Assembly: GCA_031409955.1 (NCBI GenBank)
Contig: JANNYF010000274.1
Location: forward strand, 1-64,000
Length of the DNA stretch: 64,000 nucleotides
Direction: 5' to 3'
Origin: JAFDVL01 sp031409955
GTDB lineage: Bacteria; Acidobacteriota; Blastocatellia; RBC074
A program made the position numbers and the translations under genes. Of the stretch, positions 46,278 to 56,498 are shown piece by piece; position 1 is the stretch's first letter; every line of letters begins with the position of its first letter. The notes below the pieces were generated by a model, which was given only the letters and a program-made list of their open reading frames with translations, did no database searches and was not told where the DNA came from.

Positions 46278-47042
46278 ATGCCCTTATTATCTATCGTCAT
46301 TCCAGCCTATAACGAAGAGGAGCGACTGGGGAAATCCCTATCTGACACGTTCGACTATCTGGCGGCACAAGATTACACCAGCGAGCTGATCGTGGTGGAT
46401 GATGGCTCGCAGGATCGCACGGTCGAAATTGCCAAGGGCTTTCAATCTCGCTCCACCGCAAAAACAAAATTGAGTGTGCTCAAAAACCCCGGCAATCGTG
46501 GCAAAGGCTATGCAGTAAGAAATGGAATGCTGCACGCAAGTGGAGAAATTCATCTTTTCTTCGACGCTGATCTGGCCACGCCGCTGGATCAAATTCCAAA
46601 AGTTATTCAGCCCATCCTCGACGGCGAATACGATGTTGTGTTTGGCTCACGCGCGTTGAGCGAAGCGGTCATCGAAGTCGAGCAGTCTATCTTCCGACAA
46701 TTACGCGGGCGCGGCGGGAATCTGCTGATCCGCCTCTTAACCGGAATGGACATCAAGGACACGCAATGCGGATTCAAGGCGTTTCGCCGTCAAGCTTCGC
46801 AAGGGGTATTTCCGTTGCAACAAGTTGATGGATTTGGATTTGATCCTGAAATTCTGTTCATTGCCAATAAGCAAGGATGGCGCTGGAAGGAAACTCCTGT
46901 CGTGTGGCGTCACATCGAAGGATCAAAAGTAACGATGTTCTCAGCGACGGTGAGTGTTTTCACGGAAGTCTTCAAGATTCGCTGGAACGATTTGACGGGC
47001 AAATACGATTCACAAAAAGTTGCCCAGACAGCAGGATTATAA
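46278..47042 (+). CDS. GT2 dolichyl-phosphate-sugar synthase-like enzyme
   Basis: 254 residues. SIVIPAYNEEERLGKSL, IVVDDGSQDRT, GNRGKGYAVRNGML and FFDADLATPLDQ (DXD-like) are the GT-A, family 2 pattern; DTQCGFKAFRR and FDPEILFIA are typical of DPM/ALG5-type enzymes that load a sugar onto polyprenyl phosphate. No transmembrane helices are visible, as in type III DPM synthases. It could make the lipid-linked donor for the GT39-like protein at 31.6 kb (inference). Its stop overlaps the pdxJ start (TAATG). Confidence 0.88.
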   Translation: MPLLSIVIPAYNEEERLGKSLSDTFDYLAAQDYTSELIVVDDGSQDRTVEIAKGFQSRSTAKTKLSVLKNPGNRGKGYAVRNGMLHASGEIHLFFDADLATPLDQIPKVIQPILDGEYDVVFGSRALSEAVIEVEQSIFRQLRGRGGNLLIRLLTGMDIKDTQCGFKAFRRQASQGVFPLQQVDGFGFDPEILFIANKQGWRWKETPVVWRHIEGSKVTMFSATVSVFTEVFKIRWNDLTGKYDSQKVAQTAGL

Positions 47043-47788
47043 TGAAAAGACTCAACGTAAACATTGATCACATCGCTACGATTCGCCAAGCGCGGCGCAC
47101 GAATGAACCGAACCCGGTTTCTGCCGCCGTGATTTGCGAACTGGCCGGAGCCGACGGCATCACAACGCATTTGCGCAGTGATCGTCGTCACATTCAGGAT
47201 TATGACTTAATCGCGCTCAAGCAAGTGGTGGTCACGCACTTGAATGTGGAAATGGCGGCGACGGATGAAATGGTCGAAATCGCCGCGCGCGTCAAGCCGG
47301 ATATGGTGACACTCGTACCAGAACGCCCACAGGAAGTGACCACTGAAGGTGGGCTTGATGTAATTGCTAACCAAAAGGAAATCAAAAAAGCGGTTGACGC
47401 GCTGAGAGCCAATGGGATTTTCGTAGGCCTGTTCATTGATCCCGACCTCAAGCAAATCAAGGCAGCAGCGAAGCTGAAGGTGTTCCAAGTAGAGCTTTGC
47501 ACGGCGAGTTACGCGCATTTGTGTGAAGCTCCAGGCAGCGCTACAGTTCGGAAAACCAAAGAGATTTCGGCTGAAGTTGAGCGCATCAAAAAAGCCTCGC
47601 GCACGGCAGCTCAAGCCGGACTGCAAGTCGCTGCTGGACACGGATTGACCTACCGTAATGTCACTTCAATTGCCCGCATCCCGGAAATCGAAGAATTCAA
47701 TATCGGCCATAACATCATTGCACGAGCAGCGCTGCTTGGATTGGATCGCGCGGTGCGAGAAATGATCGTGGCGATTCGTGATGTCTAA
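47042..47788 (+). CDS. pdxJ: Pyridoxine 5'-phosphate synthase
   Basis: 248 residues from ATG 47042, which overlaps the previous stop. LNVNIDHIATIRQARRTNEP, ITTHLRSDRRHIQD, LNVEMAATDEM, TLVPERPQEVTTEGG, FQVELCTASYA-type region and EFNIGHNIIARAALLGL are the PdxJ barrel signature, with active-site His, Glu and Arg residues intact. It joins 1-deoxy-xylulose 5-phosphate and amino-acetone phosphate to form PNP in the DXP-dependent vitamin B6 route. pdxA and others are not nearby. Confidence 0.97.
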   Translation: MKRLNVNIDHIATIRQARRTNEPNPVSAAVICELAGADGITTHLRSDRRHIQDYDLIALKQVVVTHLNVEMAATDEMVEIAARVKPDMVTLVPERPQEVTTEGGLDVIANQKEIKKAVDALRANGIFVGLFIDPDLKQIKAAAKLKVFQVELCTASYAHLCEAPGSATVRKTKEISAEVERIKKASRTAAQAGLQVAAGHGLTYRNVTSIARIPEIEEFNIGHNIIARAALLGLDRAVREMIVAIRDV

Positions 47789-47791
47789 ACT

Positions 47792-49057
47792 GTGAAGAAT
47801 TTCAAATCTGCAATTTGTTCGGCTTTGCTTCTGCTCTTCTCGTTTTGTGTCTTTGCACAAAGCGATCCATCGAAGCGCGAAAAGAAAGTGAAAGAAAAAG
47901 CTCCTCCGTTGACGTCGTACGTCATCCTGATTTCCATTGATGGTTTGCGAATCGAAGACCTGAGCAATCCCAAACTCAAGATTCCGACTTTGAAAGACCT
48001 GCGGGATCGTGGGTCATTGGCGCTGAATGTCGAAAGCATTTACCCCTCACAATCCATTCCGGCACACGCGACGATTGTCACCGGAATGCTTCCCTCCGAT
48101 CACGGCATCACGGCAGATTCTCCGTTCGACGAAAAGAGCGGTAAGACCTCCGCCGATAAATATCATCGCGCCAGCGAACTTAAAGCGGACACAATTTGGC
48201 AGGCAGCAAAGCGAGCAGGATTGAAAACGGTGGCTCTCAACTTTCCTCTGACCGAAAAGGCGGAAATTGATTTCGCCTCGCAAACCTCCATCACCAACTT
48301 GATTGAAAAAAACCACCCTCAACTTCTGCTGATCAAATTTGATGAAGTAGCAAATTCGTTGCAGCGATTTGGCAGCGGCTCAATTGAAGCATTAATCGCA
48401 ATGGAAACGGTTGATGGTGCGCTTAAAACAATTCTTGACTCTGTTGAGCATGCAGGACTAATGAACGAAACCACTTTCCTGCTCGTATCAAGCCACGGCT
48501 ATGCGAAAGTCGAGCAGGAATTTCGTCCCAACCTGATTCTGGCGCGAAAGGGCTTTTTGACTCTGGATGTGTCAGGAAACATTACGTCCTGGATCGCAGC
48601 GACACATTCATCCGGCGGCGCAGCAGCGATTTATTTGCAAGATCAGCACAACGAAGAAATGGTTAAAGTTCTGGAAGAAATTTTTGCAGAGATTCATAAA
48701 AAGGAAGGAAGCCCGATCTGGCGCATTATTTCCAAAAAAGACGCTGCCAAGCTCGGCGCAGACCCGCGCGCAGCATTGTTTATTGAAGCCGCTCCGGGAT
48801 TCGTAATTTCCGAGCAAGTCACCAGGAAAAAAGTAACAGACAAATTGGAGATGTCCGCCGGACGTGTCGCTTCCGGGTATTTGCCGTCCCGCTCGGAAAT
48901 GCGCGGGATGTTGCTTGCGGCAGGAAAAGGGATCAAACCCAAAACCCAGATTGAATATGCTCGACTGGTGGACATTGCACCGACCATCGCACGCTTACTT
49001 GGCTTAGAGCTAAAAGCCTCGCGCGGTCACGCCCTTTCGGGAATCCTCGTTCAATGA
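47792..49057 (+). CDS. Degenerate phosphodiesterase/alkaline phosphatase superfamily protein
   Basis: 421 residues, GTG start, signal peptide (about 1-20). The fold of nucleotide pyrophosphatase/phosphodiesterase proteins is evident: ILISIDGLR (first metal Asp), YPSQSIPAHATIVTGMLPSD (nucleophile region). However, several metal ligands appear lost: the usual D...GH is FDEVANSLQRFG, SDHG is SSHG, and the late His (usually in AHG) is AAGKG. It may be a pseudoenzyme or use altered chemistry. The C-terminus has the usual DIAPTIARLLGLEL. It follows pdxJ by three bases and is probably co-transcribed. Confidence 0.75.
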   Translation: MKNFKSAICSALLLLFSFCVFAQSDPSKREKKVKEKAPPLTSYVILISIDGLRIEDLSNPKLKIPTLKDLRDRGSLALNVESIYPSQSIPAHATIVTGMLPSDHGITADSPFDEKSGKTSADKYHRASELKADTIWQAAKRAGLKTVALNFPLTEKAEIDFASQTSITNLIEKNHPQLLLIKFDEVANSLQRFGSGSIEALIAMETVDGALKTILDSVEHAGLMNETTFLLVSSHGYAKVEQEFRPNLILARKGFLTLDVSGNITSWIAATHSSGGAAAIYLQDQHNEEMVKVLEEIFAEIHKKEGSPIWRIISKKDAAKLGADPRAALFIEAAPGFVISEQVTRKKVTDKLEMSAGRVASGYLPSRSEMRGMLLAAGKGIKPKTQIEYARLVDIAPTIARLLGLELKASRGHALSGILVQ

Positions 49058-49072
49058 CGAGTAGCTGACTTT

Positions 49073-49687
49073 ATGTTTTGTCATCGTTGCGGAAAATCTT
49101 TGCCAGTGGAAAGCAAGTTTTGTAATGTCTGCGGTATCGGTGTCGTAGCAGACCGACCGATTACGGCTACGACTTCACATTCTTCGGTCAGCATCCCACT
49201 ATCAAATCCACAAAACCAATCGGCTCTAATCCAGCCGCAAGACAACGAAGAAGTCATTTTTCGCATTCGACCATCTTTTTATTCGGTTGGCACAACATAC
49301 ATTGGTGCGGCTGTTTTTTCGCTACTCGCGATAGCCATCTTCGGATACTTTGCCTTGTCCATCGGGATTTCGCTGGCGTTGTCGCTGGCCTCATTCATCT
49401 TCCCACTGGTTCGACACGTCCAGCGCAATCGAGTGGTTTACACTTTAACCCCAAGCAAGATCGAAATTGATTTCGGCATCCTTTCCAAAACCGTCAGAAA
49501 CATTCCGTTGAGAAACGCGCAAGACGTCACAGTCAGCGCCGCGCTGTTCGAGCGAATGATCGGCATTGGAGATGTGATAATTGACAGCGCGGCGGAGGCT
49601 GGTAAGATACAGATGCGTCAAATTCCCGACCCACGCAAGCACGCGGACTTGATCCTGCAACAAGTACAACAAGTACACCGCTTGTAG
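49073..49687 (+). CDS. Zinc-ribbon and bacterial PH domain membrane protein
   Basis: 204 residues. The N-terminal zinc ribbon has two CxxC pairs (MFCHRCGKS, FCNVCGIG). After a Gln/Ser/Pro linker, two transmembrane helices (about 80-122) lead into a bPH2-type domain (VVYTLTPSKIEIDFGILSKT, VRNIPLRNAQDVTV, IGIGDVIIDSA). Such proteins are membrane anchored, function unknown. ATG 49073 lies shortly after the phosphodiesterase-like gene, in an apparent operon. Confidence 0.82.
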   Translation: MFCHRCGKSLPVESKFCNVCGIGVVADRPITATTSHSSVSIPLSNPQNQSALIQPQDNEEVIFRIRPSFYSVGTTYIGAAVFSLLAIAIFGYFALSIGISLALSLASFIFPLVRHVQRNRVVYTLTPSKIEIDFGILSKTVRNIPLRNAQDVTVSAALFERMIGIGDVIIDSAAEAGKIQMRQIPDPRKHADLILQQVQQVHRL

Positions 49688-49731
49688 TAAATTAGTTTCG
49701 CTCCTCGACCCATCGGCACATCAACAATCAA

Positions 49732-49740
49732 TGTTATACT
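49732..49740 (+). promoter_or_regulatory. Extended -10 promoter
   Basis: TGTTATACT with -10 TATACT at 49735-49740 and no clear -35. Predicted transcription start is near 49747, only a few bases before ATG 49751. This helps favour the TTG at 49766 as the translation start. Confidence 0.5.
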
Positions 49741-49765
49741 TCACTTTTTTATGAGGAGGGTTGCT

Positions 49766-50950
49766 TTGTTAACTAGAAAGCCATCTCGAAAACTATTCAC
49801 CCATCTTTGTTTCCTGATCGTTGTTCTTTCACTCGCCGCGTTTCCGTCTTTCGGAGCCGAACTTCATCCGTTAAGCGAAGAGTCGCTTAGTAAAGGATTG
49901 CCGGATAAACTGGGAGATGATTGGCGGGCAAGCAGTCCATCCCGCAAAGTAGCGGCTGATAAAATTACTGAAATCGCCGAGGCTAAAATCCTGACGGAAT
50001 ACGGCTTACAGTCCGTCACAGACCGTCAATACTCCAACGGAAAAGCCAACCTCAGGGTTGAAGCTGTCGAGATGAAGTACGCGTCTGGAGCCTATGGTCT
50101 TTGGACAATTCATCGTGCGACATTAGCAGCGAACCAGAAGGAAATCTTCAACGGACGTTTCGTCCTAAGATTTTCCGGTTCGAATCAGGCCATCACGGAA
50201 GCTGTCTTTACGCAAATGCAAACCTATCTAACTTCCACGTCTGAACCACCTTTGCTCCCGACATATCTTCCTGATCAAAGCAAAATTGCCGACAGTGAAA
50301 AATATTTGGTCGGCCCTGAAGCATTCGCGCACATCTCGGAAATCAGTGATCTGAAAGATGCGATTGACTTCACTGGCGGCACGCACGCAGCGGTGGCGGA
50401 CTACAACAACGGGAGCGGGAAAATGAGCATCGTGCTGATTGAGTTTCAATCCCCTCAATTCGCGGCTGATGGCCTTGCTAAAATCCAAGCACATTTTAAT
50501 TCTCTAAGTCAGGACGAGCAAAAGAAACGAATTTTAAGACGAGTCGGCAATTACGCCGTTGAAGCAGTCAATGTGTCGGATCCAGAAGGGGCGGCGGAAG
50601 TCCTCAAACAAATCAAATACATGGTCAGAGTCCATTGGGAAGGCAAAAACTCTTCCGCGATCCCAATCCCGTTTAGGCCGCCGGATCCCGCCGCCCTCCG
50701 CGAAGCCATTCAAACCGCACAGTTCATGGTCGCAACTTTTTACGGGATCGGAATCTTACTGGTCGGAGCGGTGCTCACTGGAATTTCCGTCGGTGGAGTG
50801 TTCTTTTATTGGCGTCGGGCGCAGCGGCGAAAACTAGGATTGGATGGCGGCTTCACCGATGCCGGCGGGATGACTCGACTCAACTTGGACGAATATCTCT
50901 TCTTATCCGGTTCGGATTCTTCCGCAAAGCTGCTTGGTAAAGGGAAATAA
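49766..50950 (+). CDS. Exported/membrane protein, DUF6599-like
   Basis: 394 residues from TTG 49766, chosen because AGGAGG (49754-49759) lies six bases before it; ATG 49751 is the alternative, five residues longer. A signal peptide ends near FPSFGAE. The body (about 40-315) has LPDKLGDDWRASSPSRKVAA, YASGAYGLWTIHRA and a second repeat-like half, matching DUF6599-type proteins known from Acidobacteriota and relatives. A C-terminal transmembrane helix (about 335-360: VATFYGIGILLVGAVLTGIS) anchors it, with a short cytoplasmic tail. Function unknown. Confidence 0.72.
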   Translation: MLTRKPSRKLFTHLCFLIVVLSLAAFPSFGAELHPLSEESLSKGLPDKLGDDWRASSPSRKVAADKITEIAEAKILTEYGLQSVTDRQYSNGKANLRVEAVEMKYASGAYGLWTIHRATLAANQKEIFNGRFVLRFSGSNQAITEAVFTQMQTYLTSTSEPPLLPTYLPDQSKIADSEKYLVGPEAFAHISEISDLKDAIDFTGGTHAAVADYNNGSGKMSIVLIEFQSPQFAADGLAKIQAHFNSLSQDEQKKRILRRVGNYAVEAVNVSDPEGAAEVLKQIKYMVRVHWEGKNSSAIPIPFRPPDPAALREAIQTAQFMVATFYGIGILLVGAVLTGISVGGVFFYWRRAQRRKLGLDGGFTDAGGMTRLNLDEYLFLSGSDSSAKLLGKGK

Positions 50951-50999
50951 AAAAGGGCGACCATAGTTTCCAAACCCACCCAGGAATCCTATGGTCGCC
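50951..50999 (-). terminator. dnaN terminator
   Basis: The 11-bp stem GGCGACCATAG (50956-50966) and CTATGGTCGCC (50989-50999) is followed on the minus strand by CCTTTTTTATTT. It therefore terminates dnaN transcription and lies right after the stop of the convergent exported protein gene. Confidence 0.8.
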
Positions 51000-51101
51000 A
51001 ACTATCAGGAGGTTCACCCGTGCCATCATTAACGACAAACCTCCACAAATGTTCCCAGGGTTCGTTTGTCTTAACAATTAAACTTACCTAAGAAAATTTC
51101 G

Positions 51102-52205
51102 TTACAAACGCATCGGCATAATGACGTAGCGGAAGTCATAGTCGGAATCCGCCATTGATCGTAATTGCACCTGCGAGTTGCCATCCTTAAATTCAAACCT
51201 GACTTCGCCATCATTGATGACACCAAAAAAATCATTGACGTATTGCGCATTGAACCCTGAAGACATGCTGTCGCCGGAATACTCAATCGGCAACGTCTCG
51301 CCGGCTTCTCCGACGTCTGATGCCTGCGCCGTGATATTCAATTGTCCCTCGCTAATTTCAAACTTGATAGCATGGGAGCGCTCGTCGGCCATCAACGCAA
51401 CACGGCGCACGGCAGCGGCAATGCGCTGGCTTTCAATCACGAACTGCTGATTGTTTCCTTTGGGCAAAACCATCTCGTAATTCGGGAATTGTCCGCTCAG
51501 CATTCGGGAAACGAGCAACCGCTTCCCGAACCGGAAAAAGAGATGATTGTCGTCTTTACCAAACTCAACGGTTTCTTCTGTCTCGGAACTTAATTTGGCA
51601 AGTTCGGTCAGGGTTTTTTTAGGGATAATCGCTTCGACCTTCAGGTCTTCGACGAAGCTGCCTTTCTTCTCAATAAAGGACAGACGGTGACCGTCAGTGG
51701 CGATCATTCGCAATCCCTCGCCGGAAAGTTCGAACTTGGCACCATTCAACGCATACCGAGACTCTTCGTTGGTCGCCGCGAAAATCGTGCGAGTAATAAA
51801 TGTGCGAAATATATCCGTCGGCAAGTGACCCTGCACCGCTTTGAACTCTGGAATCTCAGGGAAGTTCGCTTTCGGCTGCCCCAGCATTTTGAACCGGGAA
51901 CGTTCACAGATGATGCTGACCTGATCGTTTTCCCCGCATTTAATTTCCACTGAGGATTCTGGCAAAGCCCGAATAATTTCAAACAGCTTTTTTGCTTGCA
52001 CGCAAACCGATCCTTCAGCAGAAACTTCAGCTTCACAGTTTGTCGTGATCGAAACGTCAAGATCGGTTCCTTTGATTCGCAAATTCCCGCTTGTGGACTC
52101 CAACAACAAACTGGAAAGGATCGGAATCGTGTTTTTCTTCTCAACCACCCCTTGAATAAAATTGAGTTCTTTTAGGAAGTTTGTTTTGCTGACTGTCAAA
52201 TGCAT
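51102..52205 (-). CDS. dnaN: DNA polymerase III beta clamp
   Basis: 367 residues from ATG 52205, preceded by GGAG; a start at 52235 adds ten non-conserved residues. MHLTVSKTNFLKELNFIQGV, NTIPILSSLLLES, the middle MIATDGHRLSFIEKKG and the C-terminal YVIMPMRL are clamp hallmarks across the three clamp domains. It forms the dimeric sliding ring for polymerase III. It lies downstream of dnaA across the origin-like gap. No recF or gyrB follows; a terminator closes the unit. Confidence 0.97.
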   Translation of the reverse strand: MHLTVSKTNFLKELNFIQGVVEKKNTIPILSSLLLESTSGNLRIKGTDLDVSITTNCEAEVSAEGSVCVQAKKLFEIIRALPESSVEIKCGENDQVSIICERSRFKMLGQPKANFPEIPEFKAVQGHLPTDIFRTFITRTIFAATNEESRYALNGAKFELSGEGLRMIATDGHRLSFIEKKGSFVEDLKVEAIIPKKTLTELAKLSSETEETVEFGKDDNHLFFRFGKRLLVSRMLSGQFPNYEMVLPKGNNQQFVIESQRIAAAVRRVALMADERSHAIKFEISEGQLNITAQASDVGEAGETLPIEYSGDSMSSGFNAQYVNDFFGVINDGEVRFEFKDGNSQVQLRSMADSDYDFRYVIMPMRL

Positions 52206-52483
52206 GATTTTCTCCTTCAACCTCTGGCTTTGCATTTTACTAACTCTATTAGTATTTTAATACATGTATTTATCTAGTAGTAGTAGTAGGTCCTGTGGAA
52301 ATGTGGAAAATGTCGTGTAACCAGTTGAATAATAAGCGCTTTAATATTAAAATACCTTGTGGAAAAACCTGTGGAAAACATGTGTGAAATTAAAGAAACT
52401 GTGGAAAATTATCACCCGGAAAGAAGTTTTCCACAGTTTCCACAGGCTATCCACAGGGGCGGCAGCGGAAAACACTTCTAAAC
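52206..52483. other. Candidate replication origin (oriC)
   Basis: The dnaA-dnaN gap holds DnaA-box-like 9-mers on both strands: TGTGGAAAT 52294, TGTGGAAAA 52302, 52358, 52370 and 52400, then TTTTCCACA 52427, GTTTCCACA 52436 and CTATCCACA 52447 (8 of 9 to TTATCCACA). Next to the first boxes come a GC-rich step, a TAG5 trinucleotide run (52275-52289) and an AT-rich stretch (52236-52274). Read from dnaA to dnaN on the minus strand the order is boxes, GC, CTA repeats, AT-rich, the basal unwinding system layout. Confidence 0.8.
52275..52289 (-). promoter_or_regulatory. DnaA-trio element
   Basis: Five tandem TAG on the plus strand (CTA on the minus), separated from the DnaA-box pair at 52294-52310 by a GC-rich step of a few bases and followed by AT-rich DNA toward dnaN. 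DnaA-trios guide single-strand binding of DnaA during origin opening in Bacillus and many other bacteria. Confidence 0.7.
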
Positions 52484-53887
<1,404 letters not shown>

Positions 53888-54069
53888 AACAACTCCTGTG
53901 AGAACGTCATGATGCTAATGACACAGCTTTTTCGCCTGCTGAATTCTATGAACAACCCTTGAAGTTCAAGGATAAGTTTATGTATTTTCAGTATTTAACT
54001 TGATGCAGGTTGCTATCATCTCAGTTGCCGAAGGCTAACACAGTGAATGGCTGATTGCAAGGTTGGGGC

Positions 54070-54079
54070 AGGAGAATTA
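54070..54079. repeat. Target site duplication, left copy
   Basis: AGGAGAATTA, identical to 55145-55154, directly outside the inverted repeat. Ten bases fits the ISAs1 family's 8-10 bp duplications. Confidence 0.85.
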
Positions 54080-55144
54080 TAGGGCGAACGCATCACCATT
54101 GAATCAAAAGCTACTCAGTTAAGCTGAGTAGCTGAGTCAATTAAAAGCAGCACCATTATTCGAGCGGCTCAAGAAAATAGCGGACCCGCGACGCTCAGAA
54201 GTTGCATTCGTTGTCTGAGATTGTGGTGATGGCGATCTGTGCGGAGATTTGTGGGGCCGAACATTGGACGGAGATGGAAGAATTTGGGGAAGCCAAGCAG
54301 GAATGGTTGGCGACATTTTTAGTGTTAGAGCACGGCATTCCCTCGCACGACAGGTTTCGGAGAGTTTTTATGTTGTTGGATAATATCGAGTTAAAGGGAG
54401 TGTTTGTGGATTGGATCAGCGCGGCAGTCAGTTTAAGGGAAGGTACTTTGGTGAATGTCGACGGCAAGAATTTGTGCGCAGCAAAGCGTCGGGGCAGGGG
54501 AGAAAAGCCTTGAATATCGTCAGTGCCTGGGTCTCCGAACAGTCGGTGGTGTTGGGGCAAGTCAAATGTGAGGCGAAATCCAATGAGAGCACGGCGATCC
54601 CGGAATTATTGAAAATCTTGCATTTGGCCGGTGGCATTGTCACGATTGATGCGATGGGCTGCCAGAAAGAAATCATCGACACCTGTCTCACGCGGGAAAA
54701 AGAGCACGGACGAAGCGAAGAAAGAAGATGCTGGGTCACGGAAGAAATCGCATGGCTGGAGCAGAAGGAGGAATGGGAAAAACTGAAGAGCGTGATTCTG
54801 GTGGAAGCCGTGGGGGAAGTGAGCGGCAAAGAAAAGAGCCTCGAAAGGCGCTATTTTATTAGTAGTTTAGGGGCCAACGCCGCGCTCGCCTTGCGTGCCG
54901 TACGAGGTCATTGGGCGATTGAGAACGAATTACATTGGTGTATTGGATATTGGCTTTCGAGAAGATGACTGTCAAATCAGAGAAGCACAATCCGCCGAGA
55001 ATCTAGCCGCCCTCAGACACCTCGGCTTGAATCTCTTGAAACAAGAAAAGAGATGTCAGTTAGGGATCAAAAGCAAACGCAAGAAAGCGGGTTGGGATGA
55101 GTCCTACTTACTCAAGGTGCTAAAAAAGTGATGCGTTCGCCCTG
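54080..55144 (+). mobile_element. ISAs1-family insertion sequence, decayed
   Basis: Terminal inverted repeats are perfect over 16 bases: AGGGCGAACGCATCAC (54081-54096) and its complement at 55128-55143. A 10-bp direct repeat AGGAGAATTA flanks the element at 54070-54079 and 55145-55154, the target duplication. Inside is one broken transposase gene in the plus direction. The left end also has a short palindrome (CTACTCAGTTAAGCTGAGTAG, about 54110-54130). The insertion lies upstream of dnaA. Confidence 0.88.
54150..55131 (+). pseudogene. ISAs1 transposase, frameshifted
   Basis: The reading frame is broken near 54195, 54510 and 54930. Pieces in order: LFERLKKIADPRRSEV, LSEIVVMAICAEICGAEHW with HGIPSHDRFRRV, then GGIVTIDAMGCQKEI, EKEHGRSEERRCWV and RYFISSLGANAALALRAVRG, finally VLDIGFREDDCQIR and YLLKVLKK. 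The catalytic DDE neighbourhood is partly missing: after CQKEI the expected stretch of about 50-60 residues is deleted. The stop codon overlaps the right inverted repeat. It is not functional in cis. Confidence 0.85.
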
Positions 55145-55154
55145 AGGAGAATTA
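55145..55154. repeat. Target site duplication, right copy
   Basis: AGGAGAATTA, the partner of 54070-54079. Confidence 0.85.
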
Positions 55155-55175
55155 AAGGATGGAAGGCGACATCGG

Positions 55176-56300
55176 CAGGGTAAACGCATCATAAAGGACT
55201 CGGTTTGGGGCAGTTCAGGACTTTGAGTAGATAGTTGTGATCCCAAGCGGCCCGCAGCCGTTTATTCTGGATGCCGCATTTGAGCGTGCGCTCCCGAGCA
55301 AACTGTTGGCGAAGCGCCGTAAGAGCGCGAAGTTCTCTGGCGCGTAGCGGGTGCGCAGGCGGCTGTCATCTTCCCGAAAGACCACATCAGTACCCAATGA
55401 CAGGAGTTCTCAATGCCCCAATGCGTGCGCACTGCGTGCGCGAAGGTGGCCGCGTTGACTGGCAAACTGCTCAAGTAGTAGCGCACTTCGACACTGGTTT
55501 TCCCCCACTTCACGCCTGGCCTCGACCCTCCCCACGCTGGTCAAATCGCACCACTCGGCACAGCCCGGCAAATAATCCCAGGCCGCCACTGACCAATAGG
55601 TCCGCGTCTCAATGCGCCCGTGGTCGCCGTCCACCGTGGTGGTCATCGCGTGCGCGATATTCGACGTGCGCCCGGCCTGGACGGACGCACATAACTCGGC
55701 CACGGCTTGCCGCAAGTGCGGATGATTGTCTTTCAAGGCCAACACATAATGCGCCCCTTGGGCGCGAATTTCCTCCGCTATCGTCGTTTGCGTGGTGAGT
55801 GCATCCACCCTCACGATGCAGTCCTGCACGTCGAGCGTGCGCCATAATTCCTGCACCGCCGTGATCTCATTGGAGTCCGCTGCCACCTTCACTTGCCCCA
55901 GTGTCAGGCGATTGCGCTCACTAACTCAATAGCGGCGCGTCCCTCACCTCGCGCCTGTGACCATCGCACGGTCTCGCCGTCAATCGCCACCACTTCGCCC
56001 GCGGTCAGCTGCACAACGCTTGCCATCCACGGGCGAAAACACTGGTCAAGCGCTGGTGGCTTGAGACGCGCCAGCACACGACCAAACGTATCGTGCGAGG
56101 GAATCTCGTGCGGCAAGGCCAGAAACGTGCGCAACCATTCGGTACGCGCTTGCCCGAACGTGGCGATGGCAGTGACATTATTCGCCCCGCAGATCACTGC
56201 CAGAATCGCAATCCTGATAAGTCCAGCATCCAGTAGCCACAGTCCTGTGGACGCCGTGGAGCGGGCAACTCGACAAAGTGCGCCCACAACAAACACCCAG
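55176..56300 (-). mobile_element. Second ISAs1-family element, truncated
   Basis: The left end AGGGTAAACGCATCAT (55177-55192) matches 13 of 16 bases of the first element's end. A minus-strand transposase relic fills the rest. No matching right terminal repeat is visible between the transposase start and the next gene, so that end appears lost; the right limit given is approximate. It begins 22 bases after the first element's target duplication. Confidence 0.75.
55189..56292 (-). pseudogene. ISAs1 transposase relic
   Basis: Reading on the minus strand: HFVELPAPRRPQDCGYW, then after a shift IRIAILAVICGANNVT, HEIPSHDTFGRVLARL, VVAIDGETVRWSQARGEG, a shift, DCIVRVDALTTQTTI, HYVLALKDNHPHLRQAV, DGDHGRIETRTYWSV, RYYLSSLPVNAATFAHAVR, a shift, VVFREDDSRLRTRYAPEN and YLLKVLNCPKPSPL. 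At least three frameshifts disrupt it. Unlike the first copy, the DALTT...ALKDNHP section is retained. The two copies belong to the same family but are not close copies of each other. Confidence 0.85.
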
Positions 56301-56498
56301 CGGCGGCGTAGTCTCCGCTTCTCGGTCAGGAGTTAGGGTGGTCTATTCTCCTACCCCATCACAGTGGCGCGCCTCTATAAAGTTAATCTCCGCTTTGACC
56401 TACCATGCGATTGCCATGGTGACATCAGCTTCAGATGACAAAAGTAAGTTAGATAGACACAATTCAGTAATATTTTTACTAAACGTTAAAAAAAACTA

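Noticed and set aside
48567..48806. 79-residue open frame on plus within the phosphodiesterase-like gene
   Set aside because: A +1 shadow of the longer, signal-peptide-bearing gene.
53888..54069. dnaA promoter and DnaA boxes upstream of dnaA
   Set aside because: Only weak hexamers (for example TTGAAC with a 15-base spacer before TAGAAT) and no convincing 9-mer box; not strong enough to list.
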